In this document: piece by piece, positions 11,353-26,714 of the stretch
Numbering within the stretch: the first letter of the stretch is position 1
Layout of the letters: each line of letters begins with the position of its first letter
NCBI RefSeq assembly: GCF_051014445.1
Contig: NC_135144.1
Coordinates: 1,984,001 to 2,048,000 of the forward strand
DNA length: 64,000 bases
From: Colletes latitarsis
Taxonomy: Eukaryota > Arthropoda > Insecta > Hymenoptera > Colletidae
Direction of reading: 5' to 3'
Position numbers and translations under genes: made by a program
Notes under the pieces: generated by a model
What the model saw: the letters and a program-made list of their open reading frames with translations, nothing else
Database searches by the model: none
What the model was told of the DNA's origin: nothing

Positions 11353-14219
11353 GTATGTATGTATAACAGAAAACAAAAAAACACAAAAAATATTATTTTA
11401 ATTTAACGCAACCTTAATTTAATAAATTATAATTTCTAATAATATATTTTTTCATGTAAAGCCACTATATTTCTTTCATTATTCTTTCGCGTCATTACTT
11501 TAAGGTAATTTAGGTTTTAAATATGTTAAGCAAAAATCATGTTATCCAGTGCTGTACAAAGGTTTTCGCAATTTTCTTATCGTGTTAGAGCGAAAGCGTG
11601 TTATAGGGGATATGATGCCGTGTTGCAGGGGACAAGCATCCCTGTATAGGGAAATTCTCTTTTACAAATGTCGACGGAATCCCGACGTAACACCTGTATT
11701 CACGAGTTGTTATTAATGAAGTTGAAGGTAGACGATCATCCAAGATTCACACGTAACCAGTCTTCCGAATTCAAGGACACTTCAATTTGGCGACAAGCAT
11801 GGGATGCTGCTCACGAAATACACGAAACTTTCGTCGTGAGAGTAGCAGGTGAAATTTACTTACATAACCTAAATCGAGCACGTACTCTACCTCACTTACG
11901 GGCACGAACGTAAGGCGATTTATACAGTCGATATCGCCGATTTTTACAAAAGGTAAGTTTTAACATTTAAGTAAACAAAGCCTCTGTAAGTTTTATTTTC
12001 CATACTTCAAAAGTAAAAATAAATACATGAAAAAAGAAAAAAACGTTCTTGACAAGTCCTATAAAATACTTGAGTTCAGTTTGTTCATAATTCATCGGTA
12101 AAAGAATCTAACTCTATGTTATCCGATACACAAGATATAAAGTCAGTTTCTCCTTTCATTATTAGATGCGTTGACTTTAATTTTATAAATTATGATGATA
12201 AGTATGATGATTTTACAGAAAGAGTTTATTTTTAATATTAAAGATTTCCTATATAAAGACAAGAAGGATATTTTTACCAATATCTATCTATCTATCTTAA
12301 TATTCTTCCCACTTGGCCCACTTACTTTAACGAGTCTGAGTAAATCATCAGTACTATCTCTATTTTTATTAATAAAAATAATAGTTGGATAACATAGAAC
12401 TTAATATTATTAGTCACACCACTAGTAAAATGAATCTGCGATTCCATATCCAAAGATATAGTATAAGCTAGAAAATTCAGATTATTCAAGTTACTTCTAT
12501 CACTGGTCAAATTTTTTATGAAATTCTATGCTAATTCATGCTCTTTAAAATATAATTATAATCTACTGGGACTTTTAGTTAACTTATGTTTTAATAAATC
12601 AATAATCAAAGTATCTATAATTAATATTAAAATCAAATAAGAGTAGTCGAAATAGTATTAATATTATCTTTTGTTAATACTATCAGTCTCTGATATTTAA
12701 ATTTTATTAAATATTTTAAATCTGTTATCACCTTGTTCAAATAATTTATTACTAGCTTTGATAATATATTTTGGGATGGATGTTTTAAGAATGGAATAAA
12801 AGGAATTCAGTTGTGAATTTTTATGAGGAATAAAGGGATATTATTATACTATCAACATGTATATCGTTCTTTAACTTGCCCATTTAGATATTTATATACT
12901 TGTATAAATATAAACCCACACTAAAATCATGTAAATATCTAAATCATTTTTAAATCTATGATTTGGAAAATTTTAGGGACTTGGAACTTAATTCATCTTT
13001 TATCTTACAGTTTTATCACACTTTAGAAGATAAAAATCATAATTAAACTTACATATACATAAATAATAATTTAATTTATTTTGCATAAAAACAGTCCTCT
13101 TCGTGCCTTTATATTTTCATTTTCTATGACCAAAAATTCGAAATTCGTTTCATTTTTACAAAAAAAGTGATTGGGATGTCCCAATCGGTAAGTATCATTT
13201 GTCGATTATCTTAAATATCTTATTATATTTTTTATATACTAAATTTTCAAACCTCTTTACCTTGATATCTTCTTTTTCATGTAATTTGAATACTTTTCTA
13301 AAGTAATCTTTTGTAAAATGTTCTGTTAATCTAAATTATCTAATAAATCTATATCAGAATTAGTTAATTCTGTTATAAGATAAGTGAAATCAATGAAGAC
13401 GAAGTTGCCAATATCAATTAAGTCAACTACTTTTGGTAATACATTTGGTTAAACATTCTTTCTTATTTTTTATCTCTGAATTTCGAGATTACACAGATTA
13501 AAAAAATTTGTCTCTCTTTATTATTGTATCTATTTTTTCAGAGGGTAAATAGGTTCGTCATCCCTTTCTTCATTTGGCTTATCTTCATTTTCTTTCTTTC
13601 TTTCTTTCTTTATTTGAAATTTGAAAAGTCTATTATTAACTTTTATTAACTTAACCCAGACCTAACCAGACCACAATTCATCTTTCATATATTACTTCTA
13701 AATTCTTTCTTATTAATACTTTTCTGTATTAAAAAGTAAGTAGTCTTTCATGTGATGCTTATTCAACATTCTTACTACAGCTTGGTGTTGTTGTTGTTAA
13801 TTGTTGTTTCTTTTTTTTACCAAGAATAAAGTTATTTAAGAAGTTTATGCAGAAAATTTCACGTGAAAAATTTATTTTCTTAGAAAAGTACAACGTAGAA
13901 CTATGATATGATATATGTTGTTTGTTTATAAAATCATCAATAACTACGTATAAATATGGAATTATATGGATTATATGGAAATATGGAATTATTCTATATT
14001 CTAACATTTAAACGACATTATACATACAATAATTGTATTAACCATATATCCAAGCTAACCAGTTTAGCCAGCATATGGACTTCTTTAACAGTTCTCCGTA
14101 TTCCTTCAAATAGCATGTCATTAGTGTTGTACGCACTGCATCTCATATTATACGCAATTAATGTGACTTTTATACATATTATGCAACTGTATTATATCAA
14201 CAAAGGGTGTACAAACCCG

Positions 14220-14250
<31 letters not shown>

Positions 14251-15668
14251 AGAAGTATTAAAAAAAGGGTAACGTGGAACTTGAAATGATTTTTTAGTTA
14301 TTTTCTTTGGATATTAAAGTAGATTTCATTGGATGTAAGAGTAGATGTAATTGGACAGTTAAGTATTTTTTATTATACTGTTAAAGCAATGTGTTTTAAG
14401 GGGAGGAGGTTTAAACACCTCGCCTAACCTAACCTCGTCCGGATCTCGAGGGAAGGAACGCTGGGCAAATGGAAAATAATCGGTGCAAGTTGAATTTATT
14501 TTCGCTTAGTCGCCTTATACGATTAAGCCGTTTATTTCTTAAATTTTACTCTTAATTACAATAGATAGAAGAAAATAATTTTCTAATTTGTTGATGGAGA
14601 CTTCGTTAAAAAGTAATTATTAACGTTTAAAGTTCCGTCGGTAAAATGCGCAAGATTTCGGGGGTATGTCTATTCCACTAAAAATGATTGTAATTGACCC
14701 CCGCAACCGCAAATAATTTTTCCAAAACGATTTGAATTGAATTTTTTTTTCCGTCGAACAACCGTTTTCACACCTTCTCGAATTTTTTTCTAGAAAGTGG
14801 GTAGGATTTCTGTGGTATGTCTATTCACCAAAAATGATTCTAATTGACCCCCACAGCTAACAATATTTTTTTCAGAACGATTTGAAATATTTTAATTTCG
14901 TCGAAAAATTTCACACCTTCTCGAATTTTTTTCTAGAAAGTGGGTAGGATTTCGAGGGTATGTGTCATTACACAATGACCAAAAATGATTGTAATTGACC
15001 CCCGCAACCGAAAATAATTTTTCCAAAACGATTTGAATTGAATTTTTTTTTCTCTGTCACCTAATTAGATTTTCGGTAAGGAATTTTTTTCTCGAAAATG
15101 CGTAGGATCTCGGGGGTATGTGTAATGACCAAAAATTATTGTAATTTACCCTCACAACCGAAAATAATTTTTTTAGAACGATTTGAAAAATTTTTTACCT
15201 CTTGTTTTATAGTTGTTCCTTCCGATCCATAGGCATAATTTATGAAAAATCTTTTAAATGTTTCATATAAATCTTGGCAAGAATTAAATTTTCTGTAAAA
15301 AAAAATTAAATAAATTTGTTCTCTGCCTTCTCTAGAAAAGAAAAAATTAAATGAGATGAAATCTTATACATTACATGCTTACTTAAATCGCATTGAAAAC
15401 GAATACCACAAATGTTTCAGAATAATCTGCAAAATGGTCTCACTCGCAAAGGGTTAATTGAGAAATAAATGTTTGGTAATTGAAAACAGGTAAGCAGGTT
15501 ATTAACCAGCTGTTTTTTTCGCTAAGACAAATTGAAAACTCGGTTCTAACAAGGAAAAGTTGGAATGGTACCCGGTTTTGGGTTAGGTTTTACTTTAAGA
15601 TATGTATTATTAAAGTTATTACAGGTACTATTTTCAGAAATAGAACTATATTCTATTCACCACTAATC

Positions 15669-15762
15669 AGCGTGGCCGTGAGTGATAAGGTGTTTGCCTG
15701 CAAGTTCGAGCTTCTTCTTTTGCTCTGCAGATTCGAACCCTGGTAGAACAAATCTTTTTTTT
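15669..15762 (+). repeat. tRNA-like SINE head, unit 3
   Basis: Identical copy of the unit 1 tRNA-like segment, offset +15354. Confidence 0.48.
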
Positions 15763-17884
15763 ATTTTTTCAATCATATTTTCGTACAATCGTACATAACA
15801 TGTGACATTATATTTTTGTATGCCCTTCGAATATTTCTTTTTTTTAAAGTTGAATTTAACCAAAATTACATTTATAACATAATATGTTATTTTCAATGTA
15901 CGAAGTACATGAATCTGGATGGTACTTTTCGTAAAAACAGTCAAAACATAAAAATTTCAAGCACCACGTGCATCTAACGAAAGTTCTGTTTTCACAGAAA
16001 TTACAAAATTTTCTATTTAATGATGATGATGGAATGGAATGACCGCTTCATTTACATTGATAAAATGTGAACCTTTTTTTGGATAGTCGTACCTCGTACT
16101 TTTTACCTTATACTTGAGGTAAAAAGGGGTACAACCGGGTAAAACAGTTTTATGACATTACCTGCCAACTCATGTTACTGTTCTGATGAAAATGAAACGC
16201 TGTGTTTTGTATTCGACTATGTCCTTTTAAAATTTTTAATCCAACCCATACTTTGTATTAAACTGGTAAACGGGATCACTTTTCTTTTGTGGTTTAAACG
16301 GTTTGATGGTGCACGTTATTAATTCTGATGGATCGATACAATTATTTTTTTATGCAAAGTTAAGCCAAATCAAACATATAATACTATACGGTTTATACGG
16401 TTTTATTATACGGTTATCTAAAAACATATCGAGGAAAATCATTATTAATTAATTTCTGCAACTATTAATTCTACTACTAAGTTTTGTTTATGTTATAAAA
16501 ATAAAAACTCTCCTTATTGAAAAATCCCACAGCGTGCACGATACTGGCAAAGAGTGGATTCTCATTTTAATTTATTAATTTTCAATCTTAAACTATTGCT
16601 TTTGAAAAATCGTATTAATAATATACATATGTTACGCTCACATATAAGAATAATAATAAGAAAAAAATTTCTTTTTTTTTCAATAATTAAAATATGATCA
16701 GGGGGTTTTAAAACCCATTTATTTTCGTAAAATAAATTTTACAAAATTTCTTTTTCAAACTACTTACGTACTTTGCTTATGTGCGCCTACATCGTCATGT
16801 GCGTCGGAAAGTAAAAATGCCTGGGCAGTCAGTCGAGAATCTCGACTCGAGATTCCAAATCGTATGCCGTTGACGGGAGGTCGGATTTCAGTTGTTAAGA
16901 GCGAGAAGGCAAATGTGAGCCTTTCTCTCTCGACTCTCACGAGGCGGTCCGAAATTACTTCGGGCAGCGTCAGTTTGCCTTTGTCGACTTTCCGAAACAT
17001 TACGAGCTCACGTACGCGTGAGAGAGCACACTATGCCTTCGGTGCACTTCTGGCACCTCTGATTTCAGACACTTCCTCTAAACCAATCAAAAAACTTTTC
17101 GAACAAAAGTTACACAGAAATGACAACACTTGACAAGAAATTAGCAAAACAGTTTTTATTCAACAAAAAATCAAGGTCGTTTCAATTTTTTTTTAACAAA
17201 AATATATAATTTTTGTCTATCGATTTGTTTGTTGTATCTTTGTATTCTCTTTAAAAAAAAAGTGTAAGAGGTCTTGGGTCGAAAATTGACTGGAATTCTT
17301 TAGAAGCTATGATTTTTGTTCCGAATTCCCATTCACGCGACACACTGTCTCCGCTCCGCCGCCCCCGGAGGAGGATTAAACTTCATTAAATAAACGAAAT
17401 ACAGTTTGAAACCCTCCTATAACACGGTAGATCGGTTCCTATAAAATGCCGTGTTGTCTGAAACCGTGTTATATGAGACCTAACCCAGAGCCAGTTCACT
17501 CGAAAAGGGAGGGGAGTTTATGGTCCGAAAACTTATTAAAAACGAATATTTTTTTTTAATTCAATGACAGAATTTACCACACAGTATTTGTTTAAATAAG
17601 TAATATATTTAACATAACAGGAAATAATTAAATAAATATGAATGAGCGCAAGCAGGCTGTTGCAGCTCGTAATGCAAATCAAAACGTAACATACGAGAAA
17701 CGTCGCGAGAAGGCGTCCCCAAGACGAAAGAAACAAAACCGTCAACGATGTGAATGACGCGCATCTCAACGACCTATTTTATATCAAACACATATAGATC
17801 GCTTTCTCACATTCTACATAAGCAATTTAATTTTTCTATGTATACAGGGTGTTCGACCACCCCTGGGAAAAATTTTAATGGGAG

Positions 17885-19029
17885 ATTCTAGAGGCCAAAA
17901 TAAGACGAAAATCAAGAATATCAATTTGTTGATGGAGGCTTCGTTAAAAAGTTAAATTAAATTAAATTAAATTAAAAAGTTTCAAATCGTTTTGGAAAAA
18001 TTATTTTCGGTTACGGGGGTCAATTACAATCATTTTTTATGAATACACATATCCCCGACAATCCTACCCTCCTTCGAGAAAAAAATTCGGGTAGGTGGTG
18101 AAATTTCTCGGCGAAAAAAAAAATTTTTGAAATCGTTCTAAAAAAATTATTTCCGATTGCAAGGGTCGATTATAATCATTTTTTATGAATAGATATACCC
18201 CGGAAATCCTACCCAGTTTGGAGAAAAAAATTCGAGAAGGTGTGAAATTTTTCAACAAAATTAAAAAATTTTAAATCGTTCTAAAAAAATTATTTCTGAT
18301 TGCAGGGACCAATTATAATAATTTTTGGTCGATAGACATACCCTCGAAATCGTAACCATTTTCGAGAAAAAAATTCCTTACCGAAAATATAATTTCAGAC
18401 GAAAAATGCTTCCCGTAAATTTTATGTTTGAATCTTTAAAACACCATAACTTCTGAACGGATTGGACGATTTTAATGTTAAAAAAGCCAAACGCCGCGTA
18501 TTTTAGTGTAGAATATGTAACAATTATAAAAATATTGGAAAGGTTGTTCCTTGGCCCCGTAATGTTAGAAAACCCCCATAAAAATGGTCCAATTTTCAAC
18601 TTATATAGCCATAACTCCTATAATAGTGAATATATTTCAATGAAACTTTTTTCTCAAGTAGAGCCCATAGGTACCTACAAAAAAGTATTAAACAACTTTT
18701 CTGTAGGACGTCAAGCGAAATTATTAAAAATCAAAAACGAATTTTTAAGAAAAATCAACAGGGGATAGGTAGGTAGGTAGGTAGGTAGGTAGGTAGGTGC
18801 CTAAATTTTTCGGCGAAATTGAAAAGTTTCAAATCGTTCTGGAAAAATTATTTTCGGTTGCGGAGGTAAATTATAATCATTTTCGGTGAATAGACATACT
18901 CCCGAAATCTTACCCACTTTCGAGAAAAAATTCAGTATTGGCGGAACTTTAAACGTTAATAACTTTTTAACGAAGCCACCATCAACAAATTGGTATTCTT
19001 GATTTTCGTCTTATTTTGGCCTCTAGAAT
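17885..19029. mobile_element. Foldback element, unit 3
   Basis: Copy of the unit 1 foldback element at +15354 with intact arms. Confidence 0.7.
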
Positions 19030-21896
19030 GTATGTATGTATAACAGAAAACAAAAAAACACAAAAAATATTATTTTAATTTAACGCAACCTTAATTTAAT
19101 AAATTATAATTTCTAATAATATATTTTTTCATGTAAAGCCACTATATTTCTTTCATTATTCTTTCGCGTCATTACTTTAAGGTAATTTAGGTTTTAAATA
19201 TGTTAAGCAAAAATCATGTTATCCAGTGCTGTACAAAGGTTTTCGCAATTTTCTTATCGTGTTAGAGCGAAAGCGTGTTATAGGGGATATGATGCCGTGT
19301 TGCAGGGGACAAGCATCCCTGTATAGGGAAATTCTCTTTTACAAATGTCGACGGAATCCCGACGTAACACCTGTATTCACGAGTTGTTATTAATGAAGTT
19401 GAAGGTAGACGATCATCCAAGATTCACACGTAACCAGTCTTCCGAATTCAAGGACACTTCAATTTGGCGACAAGCATGGGATGCTGCTCACGAAATACAC
19501 GAAACTTTCGTCGTGAGAGTAGCAGGTGAAATTTACTTACATAACCTAAATCGAGCACGTACTCTACCTCACTTACGGGCACGAACGTAAGGCGATTTAT
19601 ACAGTCGATATCGCCGATTTTTACAAAAGGTAAGTTTTAACATTTAAGTAAACAAAGCCTCTGTAAGTTTTATTTTCCATACTTCAAAAGTAAAAATAAA
19701 TACATGAAAAAAGAAAAAAACGTTCTTGACAAGTCCTATAAAATACTTGAGTTCAGTTTGTTCATAATTCATCGGTAAAAGAATCTAACTCTATGTTATC
19801 CGATACACAAGATATAAAGTCAGTTTCTCCTTTCATTATTAGATGCGTTGACTTTAATTTTATAAATTATGATGATAAGTATGATGATTTTACAGAAAGA
19901 GTTTATTTTTAATATTAAAGATTTCCTATATAAAGACAAGAAGGATATTTTTACCAATATCTATCTATCTATCTTAATATTCTTCCCACTTGGCCCACTT
20001 ACTTTAACGAGTCTGAGTAAATCATCAGTACTATCTCTATTTTTATTAATAAAAATAATAGTTGGATAACATAGAACTTAATATTATTAGTCACACCACT
20101 AGTAAAATGAATCTGCGATTCCATATCCAAAGATATAGTATAAGCTAGAAAATTCAGATTATTCAAGTTACTTCTATCACTGGTCAAATTTTTTATGAAA
20201 TTCTATGCTAATTCATGCTCTTTAAAATATAATTATAATCTACTGGGACTTTTAGTTAACTTATGTTTTAATAAATCAATAATCAAAGTATCTATAATTA
20301 ATATTAAAATCAAATAAGAGTAGTCGAAATAGTATTAATATTATCTTTTGTTAATACTATCAGTCTCTGATATTTAAATTTTATTAAATATTTTAAATCT
20401 GTTATCACCTTGTTCAAATAATTTATTACTAGCTTTGATAATATATTTTGGGATGGATGTTTTAAGAATGGAATAAAAGGAATTCAGTTGTGAATTTTTA
20501 TGAGGAATAAAGGGATATTATTATACTATCAACATGTATATCGTTCTTTAACTTGCCCATTTAGATATTTATATACTTGTATAAATATAAACCCACACTA
20601 AAATCATGTAAATATCTAAATCATTTTTAAATCTATGATTTGGAAAATTTTAGGGACTTGGAACTTAATTCATCTTTTATCTTACAGTTTTATCACACTT
20701 TAGAAGATAAAAATCATAATTAAACTTACATATACATAAATAATAATTTAATTTATTTTGCATAAAAACAGTCCTCTTCGTGCCTTTATATTTTCATTTT
20801 CTATGACCAAAAATTCGAAATTCGTTTCATTTTTACAAAAAAAGTGATTGGGATGTCCCAATCGGTAAGTATCATTTGTCGATTATCTTAAATATCTTAT
20901 TATATTTTTTATATACTAAATTTTCAAACCTCTTTACCTTGATATCTTCTTTTTCATGTAATTTGAATACTTTTCTAAAGTAATCTTTTGTAAAATGTTC
21001 TGTTAATCTAAATTATCTAATAAATCTATATCAGAATTAGTTAATTCTGTTATAAGATAAGTGAAATCAATGAAGACGAAGTTGCCAATATCAATTAAGT
21101 CAACTACTTTTGGTAATACATTTGGTTAAACATTCTTTCTTATTTTTTATCTCTGAATTTCGAGATTACACAGATTAAAAAAATTTGTCTCTCTTTATTA
21201 TTGTATCTATTTTTTCAGAGGGTAAATAGGTTCGTCATCCCTTTCTTCATTTGGCTTATCTTCATTTTCTTTCTTTCTTTCTTTCTTTATTTGAAATTTG
21301 AAAAGTCTATTATTAACTTTTATTAACTTAACCCAGACCTAACCAGACCACAATTCATCTTTCATATATTACTTCTAAATTCTTTCTTATTAATACTTTT
21401 CTGTATTAAAAAGTAAGTAGTCTTTCATGTGATGCTTATTCAACATTCTTACTACAGCTTGGTGTTGTTGTTGTTAATTGTTGTTTCTTTTTTTTACCAA
21501 GAATAAAGTTATTTAAGAAGTTTATGCAGAAAATTTCACGTGAAAAATTTATTTTCTTAGAAAAGTACAACGTAGAACTATGATATGATATATGTTGTTT
21601 GTTTATAAAATCATCAATAACTACGTATAAATATGGAATTATATGGATTATATGGAAATATGGAATTATTCTATATTCTAACATTTAAACGACATTATAC
21701 ATACAATAATTGTATTAACCATATATCCAAGCTAACCAGTTTAGCCAGCATATGGACTTCTTTAACAGTTCTCCGTATTCCTTCAAATAGCATGTCATTA
21801 GTGTTGTACGCACTGCATCTCATATTATACGCAATTAATGTGACTTTTATACATATTATGCAACTGTATTATATCAACAAAGGGTGTACAAACCCG

Positions 21897-21927
<31 letters not shown>

Positions 21928-23345
21928 AGAAGTATTAAAAAAAGGGTAACGTGGAACTTGAAATGATTTTTTAGTTATTTTCTTTGGATATTAAAGTAGA
22001 TTTCATTGGATGTAAGAGTAGATGTAATTGGACAGTTAAGTATTTTTTATTATACTGTTAAAGCAATGTGTTTTAAGGGGAGGAGGTTTAAACACCTCGC
22101 CTAACCTAACCTCGTCCGGATCTCGAGGGAAGGAACGCTGGGCAAATGGAAAATAATCGGTGCAAGTTGAATTTATTTTCGCTTAGTCGCCTTATACGAT
22201 TAAGCCGTTTATTTCTTAAATTTTACTCTTAATTACAATAGATAGAAGAAAATAATTTTCTAATTTGTTGATGGAGACTTCGTTAAAAAGTAATTATTAA
22301 CGTTTAAAGTTCCGTCGGTAAAATGCGCAAGATTTCGGGGGTATGTCTATTCCACTAAAAATGATTGTAATTGACCCCCGCAACCGCAAATAATTTTTCC
22401 AAAACGATTTGAATTGAATTTTTTTTTCCGTCGAACAACCGTTTTCACACCTTCTCGAATTTTTTTCTAAAAAGTGGGTAGGATTTCTGTGGTATGTCTG
22501 TTCACCAAAAATGATTCTAATTGACCCCCACAGCTAACAATATTTTTTTCAGAACGATTTGAAATATTTTAATTTCGTCGAAAAATTTCACACCTTCTCG
22601 AATTTTTTTCTAGAAAGTGGGTAGGATTTCGAGGGTATGTGTCATTACACAATGACCAAAAATGATTGTAATTGACCCCCGCAACCGAAAATAATTTTTC
22701 CAAAACGATTTGAATTGAATTTTTTTTTCTCTGTCACCTAATTAGATTTTCGGTAAGGAATTTTTTTCTCGAAAATGCGTAGGATCTCGGGGGTATGTGT
22801 AATGACCAAAAATTATTGTAATTTACCCTCACAACCGAAAATAATTTTTTTAGAACGATTTGAAAAATTTTTTACCTCTTGTTTTATAGTTGTTCCTTCC
22901 GATCCATAGGCATAATTTATGAAAAATCTTTTAAATGTTTCATATAAATCTTGGCAAGAATTAAATTTTCTGTAAAAAAAAATTAAATAAATTTGTTCTC
23001 TGCCTTCTCTAGAAAAGAAAAAATTAAATGAGATGAAATCTTATACATTACATGCTTACTTAAATCGCATTGAAAACGAATACCACAAATGTTTCAGAAT
23101 AATCTGCAAAATGGTCTCACTCGCAAAGGGTTAATTGAGAAATAAATGTTTGGTAATTGAAAACAGGTAAGCAGGTTATTAACCAGCTGTTTTTTTCGCT
23201 AAGACAAATTGAAAACTCGGTTCTAACAAGGAAAAGTTGGAATGGTACCCGGTTTTGGGTTAGGTTTTACTTTAAGATATGTATTATTAAAGTTATTACA
23301 GGTACTATTTTCAGAAATAGAACTATATTCTATTCACCACTAATC

Positions 23346-23439
23346 AGCGTGGCCGTGAGTGATAAGGTGTTTGCCTGCAAGTTCGAGCTTCTTCTTTTGC
23401 TCTGCAGATTCGAACCCTGGTAGAACAAATCTTTTTTTT
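23346..23439 (+). repeat. tRNA-like SINE head, unit 4
   Basis: Identical copy of the unit 1 tRNA-like segment, offset +23031. The first change in unit 4 (gccctt to gacctt) lies about 40 bp downstream. Confidence 0.48.
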
Positions 23440-25561
23440 ATTTTTTCAATCATATTTTCGTACAATCGTACATAACATGTGACATTATATTTTTGTATGA
23501 CCTTCGAATATTTCTTTTTTTTAAAGTTGAATTTAACCAAAATTACATTTATAACATAATATGTTATTTTCAATGTACGAAGTACATGAATCTGGATGGT
23601 ACTTTTCGTAAAAACAGTCAAAACATAAAAATTTCAAGCACCACGTGCATCTAACGAAAGTTCTGTGTTCACAGAAATTACAAAATTTTCTATTTAATGA
23701 TGATGATGGAATGGAATGACCGCTTCATTTACATTGATAAAATGTGAACCTTTTTTTGGATAGTCGTACCTCGTACTTTTTACCTTATACTTGAGGTAAA
23801 AAGGGGTATAACCGGGTAAAACAGTTTTATGACATTACCTGCCAACTCATGTTACTGTTCTGATGAAAATGAAACGCTGTGTTTTGTATTCGACTATGTC
23901 CTTTTAAAATTTTTAATCCAACCCATACTTTGTATTAAACTGGTAAACGGGATCACTTTTCTTTTGTGGTTTAAACGGTTTGATGGTGCACGTTATTAAT
24001 TCTGATGGATCGATACAATTATTTTTTTATGCAAAGTTAAGCCAAATCAAACATATAATACTATACGGTTTATACGGTTTTATTATACGGTTATCTAAAA
24101 ACATATCGAGGAAAATCATTATTAATTAATTTCTGCAACTATTAATTCTACTACTAAGTTTTGTTTATGTTATAAAAATAAAAACTCTCCTTATTGAAAA
24201 ATCCCACAGCGTGCACGATACTGGCAAAGAGTGGATTCTCATTTTAATTTATTAATTTTCAATCTTAAACTATTGATTTTGAAAAATCGTATTAATAATA
24301 TACATATGTTACGCTCACATATAAGAATAATAATAAGAAAAAAATTTCTTTTTTTTTCAATAATTAAAATATGATCAGGGGGTTTTAAAACCCATTTATT
24401 TTCGTAAAATAAATTTTACAAAATTTCTTTTTCAAACTACTTACGTACTTTGCTTATGTGCGCCTACATCGTCATGTGCGTCGGAAAGTAAAAATGCCTG
24501 GGCAGTCAGTCGAGAATCTCGACTCGAGATTCCAAATCGTATGCCGTTGACGGGAGGTCGGATTTCAGTTGTTAAGAGCGAGAAGGCAAATGTGAGCCTT
24601 TCTCTCTCGACTCTCACGAGGCGGTCCGAAATTACTTCGGGCAGCGTCAGTTTGCCTTTGTCGACTTTCCGAAACATTACGAGCTCACGTACGCGTGAGA
24701 GAGCACACTATGCCTTCGGTGCACTTCTGGCACCTCTGATTTCAGACACTTCCTCTAAACCAATCAAAAAACTTTTCGAACAAAAGTTACACAGAAATGA
24801 CAACACTTGACAAGAAATTAGCAAAATAGTTTTTATTCAACAAAAAATCAAGGTCGTTTCAATTTTTTTTTAACAAAAATATATAATTTTTGTCTATCGA
24901 TTTGTTTGTTGTATCTTTGTATTCTCTTTAAAAAAAAAGTGTAAGAGGTCTTGGGTCGAAAATTGACTGGAATTCTTTAGAAGCTATGATTTTTGTTCCG
25001 AATTCCCATTCACGCGACACACTGTCTCCGCTCCGCCGCCCCCGGAGGAGGATTAAACTTCATTAAATAAACGAAATACAGTTTGAAACCCTCCTATAAC
25101 ACGGTAGATCGGTTCCTATAAAATGCCGTGTTGTCTGAAACCGTGTTATATGAGACCTAACCCAGAGCCAGTTCACTCGAAAAGGGAGGGGAGTTTATGG
25201 TCCGAAAACTTATTAAAAACGAATATTTTTTTTTAATTCAATGACAGAATTTACCACACAGTATTTGTTTAAATAAGTAATATATTTAACATAACAGGAA
25301 ATAATTAAATAAATATGAATGAGCGCAAGCAGGCTGTTGCAGCTCGTAATGCAAATCAAAACGTAACATACGAGAAACGTCGCGAGAAGGCGTCCCCAAG
25401 ACGAAAGAAACAAAACCGTCAACGATGTGAATGACGCGCATCTCAACGACCTATTTTATATCAAACACATATAGATCGCTTTCTCACATTCTACATAAGC
25501 AATTTAATTTTTCTATGTATACAGGGTGTTCGACCACCCCTGGGAAAAATTTTAATGGGAG

Positions 25562-26714
25562 ATTCTAGAGGCCAAAATAAGACGAAAATCAAGAATATCA
25601 ATTTGTTGATGGAGGCTTCGTTAAAAAGTTAAATTAAATTAAATTAAATTAAAAAGTTTCAAATCGTTTTGGAAAAATTATTTTCGGTTACGGGGGTCAA
25701 TTACAATCATTTTTTATGAATACACATATCCCCGACAATCCTACCCTCCTTCGAGAAAAAAATTCGGGTAGGTGGTGAAATTTCTCGGCGAAAAAAAAAA
25801 TTTTTGAAATCGTTCTAAAAAAATTATTTCCGATTGCAAGGGTCGATTATAATCATTTTTTATGAATAGATATACCCCGGAAATCCTACCCAGTTTGGAG
25901 AAAAAAATTCGAGAAGGTGTGAAATTTTTCAACAAAATTAAAAAATTTTAAATCGTTCTAAAAAAATTATTTCTGATTGCAGGGACCAATTATAATAATT
26001 TTTGGTCGATAGACATACCCTCGAAATCGTAACCATTTTCGAGAAAAAAATTCCTTACCGAAAATATAATTTCAGACGAAAAATGCTTCCCGTAAATTTT
26101 ATGTTTGAATCTTTAAAACACCATAACTTCTGAACGGATTGGACGATTTTAATGTTAAAAAAGCCAAACGCCGCGTATTTTAGTGTAGAATATGTAACAA
26201 TTATAAAAATATTGGAAAGGTTGTTCCTTGGCCCCGTAATGTTAGAAAACCCCCATAAAAATGGTCCAATTTTCAACTTATATAGCCATAACTCCTATAA
26301 TAGTGAATATATTTCAATGAAACTTTTTTCTCAAGTAGAGCCCATAGGTACCTACAAAAAAGTATTAAACAACTTTTCTGTAGGACGTCAAGCGAAATTA
26401 TTAAAAATCAAAAACGAATTTTTAAGAAAAATCAACAGGGGATAGGTAGGTAGGTAGGTAGGTAGGTAGGTAGGTAGGTAGGTGCCTAAATTTTTCGGCG
26501 AAATTGAAAAGTTTCAAATCGTTCTGGAAAAATTATTTTCGGTTGCGGAGGTAAATTATAATCATTTTCGGTGAATAGACATACTCCCGAAATCTTACCC
26601 ACTTTCGAGAAAAAATTCAGTATTGGCGGAACTTTAAACGTTAATAACTTTTTAACGAAGCCACCATCAACAAATTGGTATTCTTGATTTTCGTCTTATT
26701 TTGGCCTCTAGAAT
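25562..26714. mobile_element. Foldback element, unit 4
   Basis: Copy of the foldback element in unit 4. It is 8 bp longer than the others because its TAGG tract has ten repeats instead of eight. Confidence 0.7.
26443..26482. repeat. (TAGG)10 microsatellite, unit 4
   Basis: Ten repeats here against eight in units 1-3. This is the only length difference between units to the left of the LTR. Confidence 0.95.

Larger units (their letters stand above)
7678..15354. repeat. Macrosatellite unit 2 (7,677 bp)
   Basis: Second complete unit, nearly identical to unit 1. Private differences that I see include aaaaaatttc instead of aaaaagtttc near 10300 and aattttagacg instead of aatttcagacg near 10716. 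It contains the same internal features at +7677, including an uninterrupted copy of the LTR target site at 12446-12450. Confidence 0.97.
15355..23031. repeat. Macrosatellite unit 3 (7,677 bp)
   Basis: Third complete unit. It shares the cgctgtgttt variant (near 16201) with unit 4 but not with units 1 and 2, so neighbouring units are the most alike, as expected for local exchange. Private changes occur near 22470 (ctaaaaagtggg) and 22500 (gtctgttcacc). The empty LTR target site is at 20123-20127. Confidence 0.97.
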
